Source: Crocinitomicaceae bacterium
Lineage (GTDB): Bacteria > Bacteroidota > Bacteroidia > Flavobacteriales_D > Crocinitomicaceae
Assembly (NCBI GenBank): GCA_023957475.1
Contig: JAMLHA010000009.1
Location: 1-64,000 of the forward strand
DNA: 64,000 nt
Reading direction: 5' to 3'
The position numbers and the translations under genes were made by a program. The stretch's first letter is position 1. Each line of letters starts with the position of its first letter. The notes below the pieces were generated by a model. It was given only the letters and a program-made list of their open reading frames with translations. It made no database searches and was not told the DNA's origin. Shown piece after piece: positions 8,087 to 16,436 of this stretch.

Positions 8087-9910
8087 ATGAATATGAAAAC
8101 ACACTATTTTATTAACTTCTTGGTACTCATTTTGAGTTATTTTGCATCTCTATCTGATTTGTTTGCTCAGAATATTCTATTAGACGCTTCAACTAATGGA
8201 ACTACTGTAACCACATGTTCTGGATATTTTTATGATAGTGGAGGGAGTGATGGTAACTATAGCGACAATGAAAATTATACGATAACTTTTCAAAGCTCCA
8301 ATCCTTGTTTGCCAATAGCTCTTGATTTTACAGCTTTAAACATTGAGAATAGTTGGGATTATTTATATATCTATGATGGACCAGATACAGGCTCACCATT
8401 AATTAGAACATTAACAGGAAATACTGCACCAGGTTTAATTATTTCTTCAGGAACTTCATTAACAATAAGGTTTACATCCGATGGTTCAGTTAATTATAGT
8501 GGTTGGACAGCAACAATTCTTACTTGTGGCCCTTTAGCTTATATTGCTAGATGCGCTAGTGCAAAACCAATAACAACCATTAGTGGAGTTAATTTTTCAT
8601 TTTCAACACCACCGAGTGATGGAGCGATAATTAATCCATCAACAGGAGTTATTACAAACGGCACAATGGGTGCAAACTATCAAGTATATGATGCTTGTTC
8701 AAACAGAAGTGCAACGGTTAATATGCAAGCAACAGAACCATGTTATGCTCTTTTTGATGATGCAGTTCCAATTACTGTAAACGGTAATACATGTATTCAG
8801 TTAACACCAGAGCAAAGTTCAAAAACTGGTTGTGCTTGGAGTGAACAAACAGTTGATTTCAATTCTAATTTTTCATTATCCTTAGATTATTATTTTGGTG
8901 ACAACGTGAATGGAGCTGATGGTACTACATTTACATTTCAACCTAATCCAAATGCTGAATGTGGTGAAGATGGAAGTCAATTGGGTGCAGGAGGAATTCC
9001 AAATGCTTTGGTGGTAGAGTTTGATACAGATGACAATGACGACAATTATCAGGACAATGACCCAAGTTACGATCATATTGCTGTTGAGATTGATGGCGAG
9101 CTTGTTAGAGATGATTGGGACACAGACCCACCACTTTGTGGTCCTGTTGCAGCAATTAATGGCGGTGGTTCAATTGAAGATGGAAATACTCATCATATTG
9201 AGATTAAATGGAATGCAGCAACACAGACTTTAGAGGTTTATTTTGATAACAACTTGAGACTGTCTTGTAATCATGATTTTGTGAACACAGTTTTTGCTGG
9301 TCAAAACGTAATGTATTGGGGAGCAACAGGCGAAACAGGAGGTTTAATAAACCATCAATATTTTTGCCCAGAAACAGTTGTGATTTTAGGTGCCACAGTT
9401 CAATCATTTGATGTGAAGTGTCAAAACAATGAATTAATAGCTAATTGGCAAACAAAAAATGAACGAACTGTTGAAAGGTATGAAATTCAATATACGCATG
9501 ATGGATACATATATCAAACCTATGCAAGTGTATTGCCTGCGGGAAACAATATGGATGATCAATATTATAATTTCTCAATTCAAGGTTTAGATCCTCAAAA
9601 CACGTATTTTAGAATAAAAATTGTAGATAAAGATGAATCCATTTTATTGTCAGAAACAGTTGTTGCACAAAATTGTGAAATAGCCGAAGAAATTATCACC
9701 AAGTACAAAGATGATCAACTGAGTATGGTGTCAAAAACTAAGCAAGAGTTTAATTACAAAATTATAGACACAAACGGTAAATTGATTTCCTATGGAACTT
9801 CAATAGACGGAATGGCTATTCAACCGATTTCATTGTTAGGTGGTGTTTATTTTACTATGATTCAATATGAAAATGGTAGTCAAATAAATCAAAAATTAGT
9901 AATTCATTAG
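8087..9910 (+). CDS. T9SS substrate with CUB and L-type lectin-like domains
   Basis: A 607-residue exported protein. A signal peptide ends near SLSDLFAQ. Residues about 29-150 form a CUB-like domain (YSDNENYTITF, WDYLYIYDG, SGWTATI), an extracellular adhesion fold. Residues about 218-430 resemble the legume-lectin fold used for sugar binding (FSLSLDYYFG, NALVVEFDTDDND, HHIEIKWN, LEVYFDN). A fibronectin-like stretch follows (ERYEIQYTHDGYIYQ). The C terminus (GGVYFTMIQYENG, then KLVIH) matches type-A T9SS sorting domains. It probably binds glycans or cells outside the outer membrane; the ligand is unknown. An ATG two codons downstream is equally possible. Confidence 0.85.
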   Translation: MNMKTHYFINFLVLILSYFASLSDLFAQNILLDASTNGTTVTTCSGYFYDSGGSDGNYSDNENYTITFQSSNPCLPIALDFTALNIENSWDYLYIYDGPDTGSPLIRTLTGNTAPGLIISSGTSLTIRFTSDGSVNYSGWTATILTCGPLAYIARCASAKPITTISGVNFSFSTPPSDGAIINPSTGVITNGTMGANYQVYDACSNRSATVNMQATEPCYALFDDAVPITVNGNTCIQLTPEQSSKTGCAWSEQTVDFNSNFSLSLDYYFGDNVNGADGTTFTFQPNPNAECGEDGSQLGAGGIPNALVVEFDTDDNDDNYQDNDPSYDHIAVEIDGELVRDDWDTDPPLCGPVAAINGGGSIEDGNTHHIEIKWNAATQTLEVYFDNNLRLSCNHDFVNTVFAGQNVMYWGATGETGGLINHQYFCPETVVILGATVQSFDVKCQNNELIANWQTKNERTVERYEIQYTHDGYIYQTYASVLPAGNNMDDQYYNFSIQGLDPQNTYFRIKIVDKDESILLSETVVAQNCEIAEEIITKYKDDQLSMVSKTKQEFNYKIIDTNGKLISYGTSIDGMAIQPISLLGGVYFTMIQYENGSQINQKLVIH

Positions 9911-9961
9911 TATATATAGTAGTAATAGGTTAGGTAGTAGTAATAGTAAATTTAGGTAAGT

Positions 9962-9993
9962 AAAAAGTGAGGTATTCTGTATCTCACTTTTTT
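9962..9993 (+). terminator. Intrinsic terminator after the lectin-like gene
   Basis: The stem GTGAGGTA (9967-9974) pairs with TATCTCAC (9980-9987) around the loop TTCTG, with one G-U pair, and is followed by six T residues. It lies about 50 nt after the stop codon. Just upstream, TAGTAGTAATAG occurs twice at an 18-nt spacing (9917 and 9935). Confidence 0.75.
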
Positions 9994-10058
9994 CATTAAC
10001 ACCAGCTCCTTTCAAACAATCATTATTTTCATTAATTTTATAGCCAAAATCATTTCAA

Positions 10059-11744
10059 ATGTCAGACGATAAAAAGATAATATTTTCAATGGTAGGTGTT
10101 TCAAAAGCGACACCACAAGGAAAACAGATAATAAAAGATATTTACCTATCATTTTATTATGGTGCCAAAATTGGTATCATTGGTTTGAACGGCTCGGGGA
10201 AGTCCACCATCATGAAAATCATTGCTGGTATCGAGCAATCGTATCAAGGTGATGTTGTGTTTTCTCCTGGATATACTGTTGGCTACTTGCCGCAAGAGCC
10301 AGAGCTTGACCCTAAGAAAACGGTAAAAGAAGTGGTGATGGAAGGAGCACAAGAAATTGTAGATGTGTTGAAAGAATACGAAGAAATTAACAATGCATTT
10401 ATGGACGAGGAAGTGTTAAACGATCCAGATAAAATGGACAAACTTATTACCCGTCAAGCTACTGTTCAAGATAAAATTGATGCATTAGATGCTTGGGAAT
10501 TGGATTCCAAATTGGACATCGCCATGGATGCACTTCGTTGTCCGCCCGATGATCAATTAATAGAAACATTGTCTGGTGGTGAAAAACGTCGTGTTGCTTT
10601 GTGTCGATTGTTACTTCAAACACCCGACATTTTATTACTCGACGAGCCTACCAACCACTTGGATGCCGAATCAATTGAATGGTTAGAACAGCATTTGCAA
10701 CAGTACAAAGGAACCGTAATTGCTGTAACCCACGACCGTTATTTCTTAGACAATGCTGCTGGTTGGATTTTGGAATTGGATAGAGGAGAAGGTATTCCAT
10801 GGAAAGGAAACTATACATCTTGGTTGGAACAAAAAGGAAAACGTTTAGCCGAAGAGGAAAAAACAGAATCTAAACGTCAAAAAGTATTGGCAAGGGAGTT
10901 GGAATGGGTGCGTATGAATCCAAAAGGACGTCACGCCAAAAACAAAGCTCGTATTGCCAACTACGATAAAATGCTTTCCGAAGATGTGAAAGATAAAGAA
11001 GCTAAATTAGAAATTCCAATTCCAAATGGACCTCGTTTGGGAAATAATGTGATTGATGCTGTGAATGTATCTAAAGCATTTGGAGATAAATTGCTGTATG
11101 ATGATTTAAACTTTAAACTTCCTCCAGCAGGAATTGTAGGTATCATCGGACCAAACGGTGCTGGTAAAACAACCATTTTCAAAATGATTATGGGTGAATT
11201 ACAACCAGATGGAGGGTCTTTTGAAGTGGGTGATACCGTTAAAATTGGTTATGTTGATCAAACGCACAAAGACATTCATCCCGATAAAACAGTATATGAT
11301 GTTGTTTCTAACGGCACAGAATTGATTGAAATTGGAAATCAAAAGGTGAATGCTCGTGCTTATTTGTCAAAATTCAACTTCAATGGTTCGGATCAAAACA
11401 AAAAAGTTGGAACATTGTCTGGTGGTGAACGTAATCGTTTGCACTTGGCAATGACCTTAAAAACGGAGGCCAACGTATTGTTACTCGATGAGCCAACAAA
11501 TGATATTGACGTAAACACGTTGCGTGCGTTGGAAGAAGGTATCGAAAACTTTGCTGGTTGTGCCGTTGTAATTTCTCACGACAGATGGTTCTTGGATAGA
11601 ATTTGTACACACATTCTTGCTTTTGAAGGTGATTCACAAGTTTATTGGTTCGAAGGCTCGTATTCAGAATACGAAGAAAACAAGAAGAAACGAGTAGGTG
11701 ACACTGGGCCAAAACGATTGAGATATAGAAAGTTAATTAAATAA
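10059..11744 (+). CDS. ettA: Energy-dependent translational throttle protein EttA (ABC-F)
   Basis: A 561-residue soluble ABC-F protein with two ATPase domains and no membrane segments. Domain 1 has Walker A GLNGSGKST, signature LSGGEKRR and Walker B LLLDEPTNHLD. Domain 2 has GPNGAGKTT, LSGGERNR and LLLDEPTNDID. Between them is the charged linker (KGRHAKNKARI) typical of EttA. Proteins of this family bind the ribosomal E site and gate entry into elongation according to the ATP/ADP ratio. The length fits EttA closely. The next gene, mutY, starts 25 nt downstream on the same strand. Confidence 0.93.
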   Translation: MSDDKKIIFSMVGVSKATPQGKQIIKDIYLSFYYGAKIGIIGLNGSGKSTIMKIIAGIEQSYQGDVVFSPGYTVGYLPQEPELDPKKTVKEVVMEGAQEIVDVLKEYEEINNAFMDEEVLNDPDKMDKLITRQATVQDKIDALDAWELDSKLDIAMDALRCPPDDQLIETLSGGEKRRVALCRLLLQTPDILLLDEPTNHLDAESIEWLEQHLQQYKGTVIAVTHDRYFLDNAAGWILELDRGEGIPWKGNYTSWLEQKGKRLAEEEKTESKRQKVLARELEWVRMNPKGRHAKNKARIANYDKMLSEDVKDKEAKLEIPIPNGPRLGNNVIDAVNVSKAFGDKLLYDDLNFKLPPAGIVGIIGPNGAGKTTIFKMIMGELQPDGGSFEVGDTVKIGYVDQTHKDIHPDKTVYDVVSNGTELIEIGNQKVNARAYLSKFNFNGSDQNKKVGTLSGGERNRLHLAMTLKTEANVLLLDEPTNDIDVNTLRALEEGIENFAGCAVVISHDRWFLDRICTHILAFEGDSQVYWFEGSYSEYEENKKKRVGDTGPKRLRYRKLIK

Positions 11745-11769
11745 TTGACGTTTTATTTCCAACAAACTC

Positions 11770-12822
11770 ATGTTTTCTCAACAAATTATTGACTGGTACA
11801 AATTGCACAAGCGTGATTTGCCGTGGCGTAATAGTACAGACCCGTATAAAATATGGTTGTCAGAAATCATGTTGCAACAAACACGTGTTGACCAGGGATT
11901 GGGTTATTACTTAAAATTCATCGATCATTATTCGACTGTGCATGATTTGGCTGGAGCAACAGAGCAACAAGTATTGAATGACTGGCAAGGATTGGGTTAT
12001 TACAGTCGTGCAAGAAATTTACATGCAACTGCAAAACACATTTCGGAGCAATTAAACGGTGTTTTTCCATCAACCTATAATGAGTTATTGAAATTAAAAG
12101 GCGTTGGACCATACACAGCCGCTGCCATTGCTAGTTTTGCATTCAATGAGCCAAAAGCATTGGTTGACGGCAATGTGTACCGTGTATTGGCACGTTATTT
12201 TAATATTGCTTTACCCATTGATTCTACCCAAGGAAAAAAAGAATTTCAAGAATTAGCTGATTCATTGATTGATAGTAAAAATCCTGCAACATACAACCAA
12301 GCAATTATGGAGTTTGGTGCTTTGCAATGTGTTCCCGCCAATCCCGATTGTGAAAACTGTGTGTTAAGAGACAATTGCCAAGCATATTCCAACAAAACAG
12401 TTGCTTCACGACCAGTGAAAGAGAAGAAAACAAAGGTAAGAACACGTTATTTCTATTATTTCATAGCACAAGAAGGGGAGTTTATCTGTCTAAAAACACG
12501 CACAGAATCGGATATTTGGCAACATTTATTTGAATTCCCACTTGTTGAAAAAGACAATCAATTATCAGACAGCGAATTGATTCATTATTGCAAACAGCAG
12601 TTTCAACAAACACCTGTTTTGATTTCACCAGAACAGAAGCACCTACTTTCCCATCAACGCATCATGGCACGATTCATTCATTTATCCAAAATACCACAAG
12701 AGTGGCAATCATTAAAAATAAAGATGGATGCTATTGAAAACCACCCACTCCCACGCTTGATAGAAAGGTATTATTTAAAGATAATAGAACGCAAGCAACT
12801 GATATTTTTTGAAATGGATTAG
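11770..12822 (+). CDS. mutY: A/G-specific adenine glycosylase MutY
   Basis: A 350-residue base-excision repair enzyme that removes adenine mispaired with 8-oxoguanine. The N-terminal catalytic domain has E32 in SEIMLQQTRVD, a helix-hairpin-helix (LLKLKGVGPYTAAAI) and the catalytic aspartate in VDGNVYRVLARY. Four cysteines in the spacing Cx6Cx2Cx5C (CVPANPDCENCVLRDNC) ligate a 4Fe-4S cluster. The C-terminal third is the NUDIX-like domain that recognises 8-oxoguanine. In many Bacteroidota mutY precedes ssb and gldE, as here. Confidence 0.95.
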   Translation: MFSQQIIDWYKLHKRDLPWRNSTDPYKIWLSEIMLQQTRVDQGLGYYLKFIDHYSTVHDLAGATEQQVLNDWQGLGYYSRARNLHATAKHISEQLNGVFPSTYNELLKLKGVGPYTAAAIASFAFNEPKALVDGNVYRVLARYFNIALPIDSTQGKKEFQELADSLIDSKNPATYNQAIMEFGALQCVPANPDCENCVLRDNCQAYSNKTVASRPVKEKKTKVRTRYFYYFIAQEGEFICLKTRTESDIWQHLFEFPLVEKDNQLSDSELIHYCKQQFQQTPVLISPEQKHLLSHQRIMARFIHLSKIPQEWQSLKIKMDAIENHPLPRLIERYYLKIIERKQLIFFEMD

Positions 12823-12851
12823 TGGAAGTTAAGTTTAGAAGTGCTTTCACA

Positions 12852-13013
12852 TTCGACCACCTATGGTGTCGAGGGATGGTCGGATCACACCTCTTGTTAT
12901 AGACATGTCACCCATATTGGATGAATCTTCAATTGTTCTGGAGCTCACCCAGTATGGGTGATATATTTATAATAACCAATCCACACACTCTCTCGGCCCC
13001 GTTGGTGGTCGAA
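12852..13013. repeat. Palindromic intergenic element, family B
   Basis: The 12823-13194 gap has no gene. This 162-bp segment is bounded by perfect 10-bp inverted repeats, TTCGACCACC (12852-12861) and GGTGGTCGAA (13004-13013). Inside is a second inverted pair, TCACCCATATTGG (12908-12920) and CCAGTATGGGTGA (12949-12961), with a single mismatch. The base composition is more GC-rich than the surroundings. It looks like a non-autonomous mobile or REP-like element; only one copy was seen in this window. Confidence 0.65.
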
Positions 13014-13145
13014 CAAAAGAATTAAGAGCAAATGTTTGTTTTCTTATTAAAGCTTTACAATTTTATAGTTGAACTGTAAATCTGTATGAAGTCAATTAAT
13101 TTTTATGATGTAAAAAATATTTTTTATTTAAATAAATAATTTTCA

Positions 13146-13153
13146 TATATTTG
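13146..13153 (+). promoter_or_regulatory. Putative -7 promoter element for ssb
   Basis: TATATTTG matches the Bacteroidota -7 consensus TAnnTTTG and lies 41 nt before the ssb start. No TTG is found at the usual 19-21 nt spacing upstream, so the promoter would be of the weaker half-site kind. Confidence 0.45.
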
Positions 13154-13194
13154 CTTTATAACAACGATTAAATCAAATAAAATAAACAAGTAAT

Positions 13195-13668
13195 TTGGCG
13201 TCAGGAGTAAACAAAGTAATACTAATAGGGAATCTAGGAAAAGATCCAGAAGTAAGAAGATTAGAAAACGGAGGAATTGTTGCAAATTTTTCTTTGGCAA
13301 CCACAGAGACCTATTTTGATAAAACAACAAACGAGAAAAAAGACATTACCGATTGGCACAATATCGTTGTATGGAGAGGTTTGGCCGAAGTGGTTGAAAA
13401 ATATGTGCGAAAAGGCTCTAAACTTTACCTTGAAGGAAAGCTAAAAACACGTTCTTGGACAGATAAAGATGGTAACAATCGTTACACAACAGAAGTGTAT
13501 GCCGATAACTTAATCATGCTGAACAGAGCAGAACAAGCACCTCAAAATAATCAGCCCAATTATTCAAACGCAGGAACACCTCCAACACCTTCACCAATGG
13601 AAGGAATGAGTGAACCACCTAGATTTTCTTCTGCTGTGGATGAAGGAGACGATGATTTACCATTTTAA
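13195..13668 (+). CDS. ssb: Single-stranded DNA-binding protein SSB
   Basis: A 157-residue SSB that coats single-stranded DNA in replication, repair and recombination. Residues 1-110 are the OB fold (VNKVILIGNLGKDPEVR, DWHNIVVWRGLAE, YVRKGSKLYLEGKLKTR). A P-, N- and S-rich linker leads to the acidic tip DDDLPF, which recruits partner proteins. The start codon is TTG at 13195; the conserved N terminus begins immediately after it and no nearby ATG is in frame, so the TTG start is well supported. It lies between mutY and gldE, the usual Bacteroidota arrangement, with a repeat element inserted upstream. Confidence 0.95.
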   Translation: MASGVNKVILIGNLGKDPEVRRLENGGIVANFSLATTETYFDKTTNEKKDITDWHNIVVWRGLAEVVEKYVRKGSKLYLEGKLKTRSWTDKDGNNRYTTEVYADNLIMLNRAEQAPQNNQPNYSNAGTPPTPSPMEGMSEPPRFSSAVDEGDDDLPF

Positions 13669-13686
13669 AAAATTCAAATAAATTCT

Positions 13687-15018
13687 ATGACTCAAACAGA
13701 TCCTTTACCCGACCCTCTGGCCAGTATTGCACTCTCAGCATTTAACGCTGACGATGTGCTATTAATAGGGATTGTTCTATTACTACTCATTGCATCTGCA
13801 CTTTTTGCAGGCGCAGAAGTTGCTTTCTTTTCATTGAGCGAATTAGAAAAAGAAAAGATTAAAAAAACGGAAAAAAGAAAAGCAAGAATTGCCCAAAAAT
13901 TATTGGAAAAACCCAAACATTTATTGGCAACCATTTTAATTGGGAAAAATTTCCTCAATGTTGCATTTGTTATCGTTACGTTTATAGCCTTAACAAAAAT
14001 AAACACCCATTTTCATGTAAACTGGGGGTTAAATGTGCTCATAAATACGTTTTTGATTGCTTTATTTTTAGTTTTTGTTGGCGAATCGTATCCAAAAACC
14101 ATTGCCTATCGAAACAAAGCGCCTTATGTGTGCTTCATGTCGCTGCCAATTTTAATTCTTCAGTATTTACCTCCGTTTTCATTTTTGATAAAACCGTTAT
14201 CGAAAGGAACAAAAACGTTGGAAAAACGCGCAAAAAGAAAAGGAATTGAGATTTCTCCTACAGCTCTTGAAACGGTACTATCACTTTCACAAGATCCAGA
14301 AGAAAATAAAAATGAATTAAACATCTTGCAAGGAGTGCTAAAATTTGGAAATACCGATGTGAAACAAATCATGTGTCCTCGTATGGACGTTGTTGGTATT
14401 GATGAAGGAAGTACTTTAGAAGAAGTGATGAAGGTAGTGGTAGAGGCTGGCTACTCCCGCTTACCTGTTTACAAAGAAAATTTTGATGAGGTAGTAGGTG
14501 TCATTTTTGTGAAAGATTTGCTGCATTCTTCTGTCAAAAAGAAAGATTTTGATTGGAAAAAACTCATTCGAAAACCATTGTATGTGCCAGAAAACAAGAA
14601 AATTGATGATTTATTGCGTGAGTTTCAATTGAAAAAAATACACATTGCGATTGTGATTGATGAATATGGTGGTCCAACAGGTATTGTTACTCTTGAAGAT
14701 GTATTAGAAGAAATCGTTGGAGATATAACCGATGAATACGATGGCGATGATGATAGTTATGCTCAAATTAATGACAACACATTTATTTTTGAGGGACAAA
14801 CATCGTTAACGGATTTCTACAAAGCATTGGAAATTGATGGCAATGATTTTGAAGAGAAAAAAGAAGATGCCGAATCCATTGGAGGGTTTATTATAGAAAT
14901 GCACGGAAGAATTCCAAAAAACAATGAAACGTTTACCGTTGGAAATATCAAATTGATTGTTGAGTCTTCGGATAAAAAACGTGTACGTAAAGTACGTGTG
15001 ATTATTGAAAATAATTAA
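13687..15018 (+). CDS. gldE: Gliding motility-associated protein GldE (CNNM/CBS-domain membrane protein)
   Basis: A 443-residue membrane protein. Hydrophobic segments lie at about residues 20-45, 80-100, 112-130 and 145-165, forming a DUF21 (CNNM-like) membrane domain. Two CBS motifs follow (KQIMCPRMDVVGIDEG; IHIAIVIDEYGGPTGIVTLED), then a CorC_HlyC-type C-terminal domain. The family resembles magnesium/cobalt efflux proteins; in Flavobacterium, GldE assists GldD and is tied to gliding and the T9SS. Position after ssb supports the gldE call. No gldD follows: the next gene is convergent and overlaps the end by 4 nt. Confidence 0.88.
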   Translation: MTQTDPLPDPLASIALSAFNADDVLLIGIVLLLLIASALFAGAEVAFFSLSELEKEKIKKTEKRKARIAQKLLEKPKHLLATILIGKNFLNVAFVIVTFIALTKINTHFHVNWGLNVLINTFLIALFLVFVGESYPKTIAYRNKAPYVCFMSLPILILQYLPPFSFLIKPLSKGTKTLEKRAKRKGIEISPTALETVLSLSQDPEENKNELNILQGVLKFGNTDVKQIMCPRMDVVGIDEGSTLEEVMKVVVEAGYSRLPVYKENFDEVVGVIFVKDLLHSSVKKKDFDWKKLIRKPLYVPENKKIDDLLREFQLKKIHIAIVIDEYGGPTGIVTLEDVLEEIVGDITDEYDGDDDSYAQINDNTFIFEGQTSLTDFYKALEIDGNDFEEKKEDAESIGGFIIEMHGRIPKNNETFTVGNIKLIVESSDKKRVRKVRVIIENN

Positions 15019-15572
15019 TTCAACACAATTGTAATTTCACCTTCTTGTAGAAAATCGAAGAGGTACGTTTCATTTTCGAATTGAACGCTCACTTGGTTGG
15101 TTTCTCTATTGATATTGGTGATGGTGATATCATTCTTGGAATCGGCTATTTTCCCTTCTTTCCATTTATAAAACGCTTCTTTTGCACCCCAAACAATGTG
15201 TAAATCTTGAATTGTATCGATGAATTGTTCCTCGTCTTTATTGATGTAATAAGTTACCCCATACATGATTCGTGGGTTTTCAAATTCGATGTCAATTCCT
15301 ATTGGTTTGTCAGAAATATAAACTGCAATCCATCCTTTTGAGTGCGAAATCGAAAGATGTAGGTCGGGAAAGTTTTCTAAGTAAGGCTGACCTGTCTTTT
15401 TGTAGTTAATTGGCGATTCAAACCCCAATTGTGCTACCGAAACTAGTGCTTCTTCTTTTTCAATATCCCGTTTTTTTTCTTCGTTTCGCAATCGAATGCG
15501 GTAGTTTTCAATTTCACGAATCAACAAGTGTTTGCGATTGTCTGTAATTTGATTCAAAGTTGTTAATTGCAT
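15015..15572 (-). CDS. 4'-phosphopantetheinyl transferase superfamily protein
   Basis: A 185-residue Sfp/AcpS-superfamily enzyme that would move phosphopantetheine from CoA to a carrier-protein serine. It shows the two family motifs: IGIDIEFENPRI with the metal-binding acidic residues, and WGAKEAFYKWKEG. The ATG at 15572 is chosen because it falls 1 nt past the stop of the upstream DoxX gene and removes 16 unlikely residues of the longer reading from 15620. The carrier protein it modifies (fatty-acid ACP or another) is not in the window. Confidence 0.85.
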   Translation of the reverse strand: MQLTTLNQITDNRKHLLIREIENYRIRLRNEEKKRDIEKEEALVSVAQLGFESPINYKKTGQPYLENFPDLHLSISHSKGWIAVYISDKPIGIDIEFENPRIMYGVTYYINKDEEQFIDTIQDLHIVWGAKEAFYKWKEGKIADSKNDITITNINRETNQVSVQFENETYLFDFLQEGEITIVLN

Positions 15573-15573
15573 G

Positions 15574-15969
15574 TTAGAACAAATTAGAAAGACTGAACAA
15601 ACCTTCACCAAATACGACAATAACGGCGCTTAATACAAACATTAACACATCGTATTCCCATCCGCCTTTTTGTGCCCAATACGGACTTTTCCATTTTGCG
15701 ATACACAACCAAGTTGTTCCCATCATTAATAACATGATGCCCAACCCTGCCAACTGAGTTAAAAATCCAATGGTCATAGATATAGCGGCTAACAATTCTG
15801 CAACCGCTACAAATCCAGCCATCGGAACAGACATTGCGTGACTTGTGGCAAATTTTTTAACATCCTTTAATTTAATCTGAGCTTCACGATAAAAGGCAAT
15901 CGCAATGGTGATGCGCACAAAAAACAATACGATGTCTTTGGCTATTTCTGGAGCTTCAATTGAAAACAT
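15574..15969 (-). CDS. DoxX family membrane protein
   Basis: A 131-residue integral membrane protein with four predicted hydrophobic helices (near residues 10-25, 47-70, 75-92 and 103-122 by eye). The motif AELLAAISMTIGFLTQLAG followed by a LLMMGTTW helix fits the DoxX/DoxD-like family. Family members often take part in redox or quinone-linked functions, but no precise role can be assigned. The start at 15969 (MFSIEAPEIAKD) is preferred over the longer reading from 16053. It is the upstream partner of the PPTase gene. Confidence 0.75.
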   Translation of the reverse strand: MFSIEAPEIAKDIVLFFVRITIAIAFYREAQIKLKDVKKFATSHAMSVPMAGFVAVAELLAAISMTIGFLTQLAGLGIMLLMMGTTWLCIAKWKSPYWAQKGGWEYDVLMFVLSAVIVVFGEGLFSLSNLF

Positions 15970-16178
15970 AATCGACACAATTAATGATTTTTGTAAATGT
16001 AATAATTTGAAGTGATTTTCACAATTATTAGAAAGTTTTTCAAATTTTGACAATATTCATCTATATCCCTTTGTTTTTTGATGGTTATTTTTACAAAAAA
16101 GTCTCGTTTATAGAATAAATCGAACTGTTTAGAAAGTGTTTTTCTGTTTTTAATTGACAGGTAAACTCTTATGTAGGT

Positions 16179-16356
16179 GGATTTCTCACTTCGTTCGGAA
16201 TGACCGAAAAACCGTCATATATGAGGGTAAAATGGGGCTGGCGAAGCCAGCCCCATTTTACCCAATTTCAAGCCAAGCTGGTCGTTTCGAACGAAGTGAG
16301 AAATCCTATACATTTTCATTTTTTTATTTCATTTTAAAAAGTTTCGGATAGTTGTG
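16179..16356. repeat. Palindromic intergenic element, family A, copy 2
   Basis: The 15970-16436 gap between divergent genes contains no gene. Outer inverted repeats of about 26 bp start with GGATTTCTCACTTCGTTCG at 16179 and end with CGAACGAAGTGAGAAATCC at 16306. The centre is a strong hairpin (TGGGGCTGGC at 16233, GCCAGCCCCA). The tail TTTTAAAAAGTTTCGGATAG, then TTGTG, is identical to copy 1 (5473-5673). This copy is more symmetrical than copy 1, so it may be the younger insertion. Confidence 0.85.
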
Positions 16357-16436
16357 GTGTTTTTTCAAAAAAAGAACAAGAAAATTTGGTTTTATTTCAA
16401 CTATTTTCGTAAATTCAGTCAACCTATCTTTTAATT

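Noticed and set aside
11380-11712. 110-codon minus-strand open frame within ettA
   Set aside because: It lies wholly inside the conserved second ATPase domain of ettA and encodes no recognisable protein; a chance open frame.
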